Shown here: piece by piece, positions 59,080 to 64,000 of the stretch | Layout: every line of letters begins with the position of its first letter | Position numbering within the stretch: the stretch's first letter is position 1 | Assembly (NCBI RefSeq): GCF_001623525.1 | Contig: NZ_CP015225.1 | Span: 6,584,501 to 6,648,500, forward strand | DNA: 64,000 nucleotides | Direction of reading: 5' to 3' | Source: Pseudomonas fluorescens | Lineage (GTDB): Bacteria; Pseudomonadota; Gammaproteobacteria; Pseudomonadales; Pseudomonadaceae | Notes under the pieces: generated by a model | The model's database searches: none | Told to the model about the DNA's origin: nothing | Seen by the model: the letters and a program-made list of their open reading frames with translations, nothing else | Position numbers and translations under genes: made by a program

Positions 59080-60918
59080 ATGAGTCGTACACCCAGCGAC
59101 GCGATTACCTGGGGCATGATGCTGCGTAAGCTGCCTGCCATTGCCAAAGCCGTCCCCCGGATCGTCAAAGGCATGAAGCAGGCCAACGTCCAGGACCCGA
59201 CCCAGCCTTGCGGCCTGGGCTGGTGCTTCGAACAGGCCACGCAACGCAATCCCCAGGGCCCGGCACTGCTGTATGGCGAGACGGTGTTGAGTTATGCACA
59301 GGTCAACGCGCAGGCCAATCGCATCGCCCATTACCTGCTGGCCCAAGGCATCGGCAAGGGCGATTGCGTGGCGATATTCATCGAGAACCGGCCGCAGCTG
59401 CTGATCAGCGTGCTGGCGATGGCCAAGGTTGGCGCGGTCAGTGCCATGCTCAACACCTCGCAAACCGGCGATGCGCTGGTGCACAGCCTGGCCTTGGTCA
59501 ACCCGGTCGCGGTGGTGGTCGGGGATGAACGGGGCGCGGCCTTCAACGACATACGAACGCGAACCACTCTGTCGAGCAGCAGGACCTGGTGGCTGGCGGA
59601 TCAGGACTGCGCCGATACCCCGTCCCATGCACCGTCCGGTTTCATCGACCTGATGGCGGGCAGCGAGGATTACCCAAGCGATAACCCGGCATGCAGCCAA
59701 CAGGTTTTCTGCAACGACCCGTGTTTTTATCTCTACACCTCGGGTACCACCGGCCTGCCCAAGGCTGGGGTGTTTCGCCATGGTCGCTGGATGCGCACGT
59801 CCACCAGCTTCGGCCTGATCGCCTTGGACATGCAGCCCGACGACGTCGTGTATTGCACGTTGCCGCTGTACCACGCCACCGGCCTGTGCGTGTGCTGGGG
59901 CGCGGCGATCTGTGGGGCATCGGGGTTCGCGATTCGGCGCAAGTTCAGCGCCAGTCAGTTCTGGAGCGACGTGCGCCGCTACCGGGCGACCACGCTGGGG
60001 TATGTCGGTGAGTTGTGCCGCTACCTGATCGACCAGCCTGCCGCTGCCGATGACCGTCACCACGGCGTGAAGAAAATGATCGGCAACGGTCTGCGGCCCG
60101 GGGCCTGGTCGACCTTCAAGACCCGGTTTGGCATCGACCATATCTGTGAGCTGTATGCCGCCAGCGACGGCAATATCGGTTTCACCAACATCCTGAATTT
60201 CGACAACACCATCGGGTTTTCCCTGATGGGCTGGGAGCTGGTGCAGTACGACCATGCCAGCGGCCTGCCGTTGCGCAACCTGCAAGGTCGCATGCAAAAA
60301 GTGCCCAGGGGCCAACCGGGCCTGTTGTTGGCGCGCATCGACGAGAAGGCGCCGCTGGATGGCTACACCGATCAGGCCTTGACCGAAAAAACCATCTGCC
60401 GGGATGTCTTTGTCCCGGGCGACCGTTACTTCAATACCGGAGACCTGTTGCGCAACATTGGTTTCGGGCATGGGCAGTTCGTTGATCGCCTCGGCGACAC
60501 CTATCGCTGGAAAGGCGAAAACGTCTCCACCACGGAAGTCGAAAATGTGCTGCTGCAGCATCCGCAGGTGGCCGAGGCGGTGGCTTATGGCGTGGAGATC
60601 AACGGCACCAATGGCCGTGCCGGCATGGCGGCAATCACCCCGTCCGAATCCCTGGCGACCCTGGACTTCAGCGAGTTGTTGCAGTTTTTGCAAGGCAAGC
60701 TGCCTGCCTATGCCGTGCCGCTGTTCCTGCGCATCAAGGTGAAAATGGACACCACCGGCACCTTCAAGTACCAGAAGACTCGACTCAAGGCCGAAGCATT
60801 CGATCCATGCGTTACCGGGGATGAGCCGGTCTACGCCTGGCTGCCGGGCACCGATACTTACGTGCGGGTGGATCGGCAACTGGCAGTTCGGATTCAGGGC
60901 GGACAATTGCGTTATTGA
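59080..60918 (+). CDS. Long-chain acyl-CoA synthetase (FATP-like)
   Basis: A 612-residue adenylate-forming enzyme: LYTSGTTGLPKAGVF (AMP-binding P-loop), YHATGLCVCWGAAICG, YAASDGNIGFTN, YFNTGDLL and DRLGDTYRWKGENVSTTEVEN. The layout and the VKMDTTGTFKYQK ending resemble FATP/long-chain acyl-CoA synthetases rather than FadD. It activates fatty acids to acyl-CoA. ATG with GGGGAAG upstream. Confidence 0.93.
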   Translation: MSRTPSDAITWGMMLRKLPAIAKAVPRIVKGMKQANVQDPTQPCGLGWCFEQATQRNPQGPALLYGETVLSYAQVNAQANRIAHYLLAQGIGKGDCVAIFIENRPQLLISVLAMAKVGAVSAMLNTSQTGDALVHSLALVNPVAVVVGDERGAAFNDIRTRTTLSSSRTWWLADQDCADTPSHAPSGFIDLMAGSEDYPSDNPACSQQVFCNDPCFYLYTSGTTGLPKAGVFRHGRWMRTSTSFGLIALDMQPDDVVYCTLPLYHATGLCVCWGAAICGASGFAIRRKFSASQFWSDVRRYRATTLGYVGELCRYLIDQPAAADDRHHGVKKMIGNGLRPGAWSTFKTRFGIDHICELYAASDGNIGFTNILNFDNTIGFSLMGWELVQYDHASGLPLRNLQGRMQKVPRGQPGLLLARIDEKAPLDGYTDQALTEKTICRDVFVPGDRYFNTGDLLRNIGFGHGQFVDRLGDTYRWKGENVSTTEVENVLLQHPQVAEAVAYGVEINGTNGRAGMAAITPSESLATLDFSELLQFLQGKLPAYAVPLFLRIKVKMDTTGTFKYQKTRLKAEAFDPCVTGDEPVYAWLPGTDTYVRVDRQLAVRIQGGQLRY

Positions 60919-61012
60919 TTCTGGCTATGACAGGCACAGTGAAAAAAGGGATGACAGCGCCCGGGTCCCTCGGGAAACTAGCCGCTTTGCGAAGAGCCGA
61001 GTGGAGTTTCCC

Positions 61013-61531
61013 ATGTCCGATACAAGCCGCCAGATGACCCCGGAAGAGGCTGCGGAGTTTGCCGAGCAAGTGTTCAACGTCGCACGCCAGGGCGATGCGG
61101 CCATGATGGCTGCGTTGCTGAGCAAGGGCCTGCCGCCCAATCTGCGTAACCACAAGGGCGACACCTTGTTGATGCTGGCCGCTTACCATGGGCATGTGGA
61201 AACGGTGAAAGTGTTGCTGGAGCACAAGGCCGATCCGGAAATCCGCAACGACAACGGCCAGAGCCCGATTGCCGGTGCGGCGTTCAAGGGCGACCTGGCC
61301 GTGGTTTCGGCGTTGGTGGATGGCGGCGCGCAAGTGGAAGGTGCCTCCTTCGATGGTCGTACTGCGCTGATGATGGCGGCGATGTTCAACCGCGTGGAAA
61401 TCGTCGACTACCTGATCGGCAAAGGCGCCGACCCGAAAGCCAAGGATGCCAACGGCGTCTCGGCTCTGGATGCCGCCAGGACCATGGGCGCGGTGGACAC
61501 CACGGCGCAGTTGGAAAAGATGTTGGGCTGA
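61013..61531 (+). CDS. Ankyrin-repeat protein
   Basis: The 172-residue protein carries about four ankyrin repeats from residue 20 to the end (GDTLLMLAAYHGHVETVKVLL, GQSPIAGAAFKGDLAVVSALV, GRTALMMAAMFNRVEIVDYLI, GVSALDAARTMG). No signal peptide, so cytoplasmic. ATG 61013 with GGAG upstream; the longer frame from 60821 overlaps the synthetase gene and is rejected. The partner is unknown. Confidence 0.92.
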   Translation: MSDTSRQMTPEEAAEFAEQVFNVARQGDAAMMAALLSKGLPPNLRNHKGDTLLMLAAYHGHVETVKVLLEHKADPEIRNDNGQSPIAGAAFKGDLAVVSALVDGGAQVEGASFDGRTALMMAAMFNRVEIVDYLIGKGADPKAKDANGVSALDAARTMGAVDTTAQLEKMLG

Positions 61532-61559
61532 AAGGTCCGAGCAGATCCCGACGGCTTTT

Positions 61560-61691
61560 GTGGCGAGGGAGCTTGCTCCCGCTGGGCTGCGCAGCAGCCC
61601 AAAATCCAGCCACCGCAACCTGTCAGGTTTACCGCTGTTTGGCGGGTTTACGACTGCTTCGCAGCCGAGCGGGAGCAAGCTCCCTCGCCAC
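61560..61691. repeat. REPIN between ankyrin gene and next gene
   Basis: An inverted pair of GTGGCGAGGGAGCTTGCTCC palindromes with the GCTGCGCAGCAGC and GCTTCGCAGC side hairpins; arms at 61560 onward and ending 61691. It lies 28 bp after the ankyrin stop. Confidence 0.9.
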
Positions 61692-61761
61692 GCCTGACTC
61701 GACCGATGTGATGCGCTATCCTGCCCGCCCTCAAGACACCCTTCGCCACAGGATCCACCCC

Positions 61762-62292
61762 ATGAAAGCCGCACTCGTCGAACTCATCAGCAAAATCAGC
61801 TCCGGCTGCCTCGGCGAGGCGGACATTGCGAAAATCGCTGACGAAGCGGCCCAGGCCTACGCCGATCCGACGGCTTTCCTGGGGGCCAACCCCGATATCA
61901 ACTACGACGACACGTTCCCGATCCCGTTGGGTGAGTGGGTAGTGGTGGGCAGCCTGCCGGACACCGTGCTGTTCCAGGCCGACACCTACGTGGACCTGTT
62001 CGAACAGATCGTCGCCTCGTTCGGCCCCGGCGTGGCGTTCAACCTCAAGCCCAAGCAGCTGGCGAAAACCGAAGCCCTGACGGCGCTCAACCGCATCCAG
62101 ATCCAGATGAGCAGCCTGAACAAGGAAAACGGCGGCTACGTGCTGATGAACTTCAGCCAATTGCTCGACGATGAATTGCAAATGGTGTTGGTGTACGGCA
62201 ACGATGTACCGCGTGTGCTGGAACTGTGTGCTGAAGTCGGCATCGCCGCGGCGCCCTCCCTGGAAGCCCTCAAGGTCGCGGTCCACGTCTGA
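61762..62292 (+). CDS. Hypothetical protein, SUKH/T6-like acidic cytoplasmic protein of unknown family
   Basis: The 176-residue acidic protein has no family I recognise with certainty. It has an all-alpha start (LVELISKISSGCLGEADIAKIADEA), a conserved-looking ANPDINYDDTFPIPLGEWVVVG turn and a helical C-terminus. No signal peptide or membrane segment. ATG 61762 is chosen because the longer frame from 61558 runs through the REPIN. It probably has its own promoter between the REPIN and the ATG. Confidence 0.7.
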   Translation: MKAALVELISKISSGCLGEADIAKIADEAAQAYADPTAFLGANPDINYDDTFPIPLGEWVVVGSLPDTVLFQADTYVDLFEQIVASFGPGVAFNLKPKQLAKTEALTALNRIQIQMSSLNKENGGYVLMNFSQLLDDELQMVLVYGNDVPRVLELCAEVGIAAAPSLEALKVAVHV

Positions 62293-62363
62293 AGCAATAA
62301 AACGGAACCCTTGCCAGGGGCCCGCTATCCTAAGTGTGCACATCACCATTTGGGAGCGACACC

Positions 62364-62555
62364 ATGGGTTCCACTTTCAACGGCCTGGTCGGCCTGATCA
62401 TCCTGGCGCTCGATATCTGGGCGATTATCAACGTACTCAAGAGTGGCGCGGAAACCGGGATGAAAATCCTCTGGGTGTTGCTGATCCTGCTGTTGCCGGT
62501 ACTGGGCCTGATCATCTGGGCGATTGCCGGGCCGCGTGGCAACGTGCGGATTTGA
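62364..62555 (+). CDS. Small PLDc_N-type membrane protein
   Basis: A 63-residue protein with two membrane segments and the PLDc_N pattern (LVGLIILALDIWAIINVLKSG, then KILWVLLILLLPVLGLIIWAI ending GPRG). Such stand-alone domains resemble cardiolipin-synthase N-termini and have unknown roles. GGGAGCGACACC precedes the ATG. Followed by a strong terminator. Confidence 0.88.
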   Translation: MGSTFNGLVGLIILALDIWAIINVLKSGAETGMKILWVLLILLLPVLGLIIWAIAGPRGNVRI

Positions 62556-62566
62556 CACGCTCCACC

Positions 62567-62602
62567 AAAAAGCCCGGGCGCTGACGGCGACCGGGCTTTT
62601 TT
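62567..62602. terminator. Bidirectional terminator
   Basis: AAAAAGCCCGG pairs with CCGGGCTTTTT around a 13-base loop, with A and T tracts on either side. It separates the small PLDc_N gene from the convergent MFS gene ending at 62616. Confidence 0.9.
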
Positions 62603-62615
62603 ATGCGTGGGGTAT

Positions 62616-63818
62616 TCAGGCCGTAGCCAGGGACCGCTTGCGCGAGGTGCTCAAGAAGCGCAGCAAGGCCAACAGCGGGAAGGCACTGCCGACGATCACC
62701 ACCCACAACCAGCCGCCGTGTTCGTACACCGCACTGGCAATCGATGAGCCGAAGGCGCCACCGACGAAGATGCTGGTCATGTACAGCGCATTCAGCCGGC
62801 TGCGACTCTTGGCATCGAGGGCATAGATGGTGCGCTGGCCCAGGACCAGGTTCATCTGCACACAGAAATCCAGGACCACGCCGGTCACCGCCAGGCCGAT
62901 CACGCTGTAGAACGGATGGATGAATGTCGGCAGGAAACTCAGGCTGGCGAACAGCATCGCCAGCAGCGAGGCGATGCGGGTATGGCCGGCATCCGCCAGG
63001 CGACCGGCGATGGGCGCGGCAATGGCGCCAATGGCACCGACCAGGGCGAACAAGGCGATTTCAGTCTGGGACAGGCCATGGTTGCGTGACAGTTCCAGCG
63101 GCACGGCGGTCCAGAACAGACTGAACGTGGCAAACATGCAGGCCTGGTAGAACGCCCGTTGCCGCAACAGCGGTTGTTGGCGCAGCAGGGTGCCGAGCGA
63201 ACCCAGCAGTTGGCCATAAGAGGCGCTGTGGTCGGGCTGGCGCTTGGGCACGGTCAGTGCCAGGACGATGCTGATGGCGGCCATCAACGCGGCGGCGATG
63301 ATGAACATGGCCCGCCAGCCGAAGTGATCGGCCACGATGCTGGAGACCGGCCGCGCCAGCAGGATTCCCAGCAGCAGGCCACCCATGATCCCACCCACGA
63401 CCCGACCCCGGGTCTGCTCCGGCGCCAGGTGTGCGGCCAGCGGAATCAGGACTTGCACCGACACCGAGCTGAACCCTACCAACAGCGAAACCAGCAGGAA
63501 TACGTTCGGTTGATCGGTGAACGCTGCCCCTAACAAACTGGCGATCGCCACCACGGTAGTGATGATCATCAGCCGACGGTTTTCCAGCAAGTCCCCCAGT
63601 GGCACCAGGAAAAACAGGCCCAAGGCATAACCGATCTGGGTCAGCGAGACGATCAGGCTGGCCATGGTGCTGCTCAAGCCGACGTCGGGTGCGATCAGTT
63701 CGATGATGGGTTGGGCGTAGTAGATGTTGGCGACGATGGCGCCGCAGCAGAAGGCGAAGAGCAGGACCATGCCGCGGGTCAGGGGGCTGCCGGGCGAGGT
63801 AGGTGAATGAGCACTCAT
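62616..63818 (-). CDS. MFS efflux-type transporter
   Basis: A 400-residue protein with 12 predicted membrane segments. The loop 2-3 motif reads GDLLENRRLMI (GxLaDrxGRR-like), and GVVLDFCVQMNLVLGQRTIYAL is typical of the Bcr/YgaY-like drug-proton antiporters. Substrate unknown. ATG 63818 is preferred over 63905 because it places the first membrane segment at a normal distance. Confidence 0.9.
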   Translation of the reverse strand: MSAHSPTSPGSPLTRGMVLLFAFCCGAIVANIYYAQPIIELIAPDVGLSSTMASLIVSLTQIGYALGLFFLVPLGDLLENRRLMIITTVVAIASLLGAAFTDQPNVFLLVSLLVGFSSVSVQVLIPLAAHLAPEQTRGRVVGGIMGGLLLGILLARPVSSIVADHFGWRAMFIIAAALMAAISIVLALTVPKRQPDHSASYGQLLGSLGTLLRQQPLLRQRAFYQACMFATFSLFWTAVPLELSRNHGLSQTEIALFALVGAIGAIAAPIAGRLADAGHTRIASLLAMLFASLSFLPTFIHPFYSVIGLAVTGVVLDFCVQMNLVLGQRTIYALDAKSRSRLNALYMTSIFVGGAFGSSIASAVYEHGGWLWVVIVGSAFPLLALLRFLSTSRKRSLATA

Positions 63819-63963
63819 GGCAATCTCATCGATCAATTGAAAGGATGGCGTGAGGCTAAAGTGTTCCCGGATGTTGCGACAGGCTTTGTGGTTGATAGCG
63901 GTCATGCTTGCCGTTAATGGTTGCAGCGAGCGCCTTGTTTGGAGCGGAGGCAGGGTGGCCTTT

Positions 63964-64000
63964 GTGGCGAGGGAGCTTGCTCCCGCTGGGCTGCGTAGCA
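63964..64000 (+). repeat. REP palindrome cut by the window end
   Basis: GTGGCGAGGGAGCTTGCTCC followed by CGCTGGGCTGCGTAGCA, the forward arm of a REPIN whose second arm must lie beyond the window. Confidence 0.85.

Noticed and set aside
58822..60906. 694-codon open frame antisense to the acyl-CoA synthetase
   Set aside because: It opposes a full-length enzyme with all motifs; the translation is Gln/Arg/His-rich with no domains.
61558..61761. N-terminal extension of the 61762 gene through the REPIN
   Set aside because: The added residues (VARELAPAG type) are the translation of REP DNA, seen beside several other genes too, and a good start follows.
11647..63999. Possible CRISPR array from recurring GTGGCGAGGGAG repeats
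   Set aside because: Copies are kilobases apart, palindromic and in inverted pairs, with no regular spacers or cas genes; they are REP elements.

Overview
The window is a chromosomal segment of a Pseudomonas of the fluorescens group. This rests on GC-rich codon use, on gene order shared with P. aeruginosa over several blocks (prc / EAL-GGDEF; GntR-ABC transporter; apeB-rluA-minEDC-lpxL-patatin; folE-smr-isochorismatase-prmB-aroC), and on many GTGGCGAGGGAGCTTGCTCCC-type REP palindromes, mostly in inverted pairs (REPIN/BIME). No plasmid, prophage, transposase or CRISPR array was seen.

Layout. 1-420: tRNA-Val and tRNA-Asp with terminators, and the 3' tip of a further tRNA. 441-3414: membrane-anchored catalase-like protein and di-heme cytochrome c. 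3684-6373: FKBP lipoprotein, YkvA protein with a palindromic DnaA-box pair in front, and an overlapping trio of small genes. 6562-11522: Rhs protein with an RNase A-like CdiA-type toxin tip and a CdiI-type immunity gene. 11828-16914: EAL-CBS-GGDEF protein, Prc protease, quinone oxidoreductase. 17149-19290: two small unusual proteins (EF-hand loop; secreted VMO-I-like motif) and a DUF1326/DUF2182 pair. 19513-25919: operon for an ABC importer with a cytoplasmic alkaline-phosphatase-fold hydrolase and a HAD phosphatase, controlled by a divergent GntR/UTRA regulator with two matching operator-like sites. 25927-32870: apeB, rluA, minCDE, LpxL-type acyltransferase, patatin. 33002-39431: Tsx-like porin and a complete urate-to-glyoxylate pathway (puuD, uraH, uraD, puuE, alc, allA). 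39528-45004: two-gene accessory unit with a 1238-aa pore-forming/RTX-like toxin candidate and a 529-aa unknown. 45126-49196: LysE exporter, NCS2 purine permease, MarR regulator, aminotransferase. 49282-58243: glutaredoxin, folE, smr, isochorismatase-like, prmB, aroC, MFS and an isolated, altered acireductone dioxygenase. 58448-64000: DUF3509, acyl-CoA synthetase, ankyrin protein, small proteins, MFS exporter.

Genes that appear to work together: the purine genes and the distant NCS2 permease share TTGTATACAA-type palindromes, suggesting one regulon for purine uptake and breakdown. The ABC importer with two intracellular phosphatases looks like a system that imports a phosphorylated or phosphonate compound intact and cleaves it inside. 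The Rhs toxin/immunity pair and the RTX/pore-forming protein are the most accessory-looking parts. All functions come from reading motifs and gene order; no database search was run.
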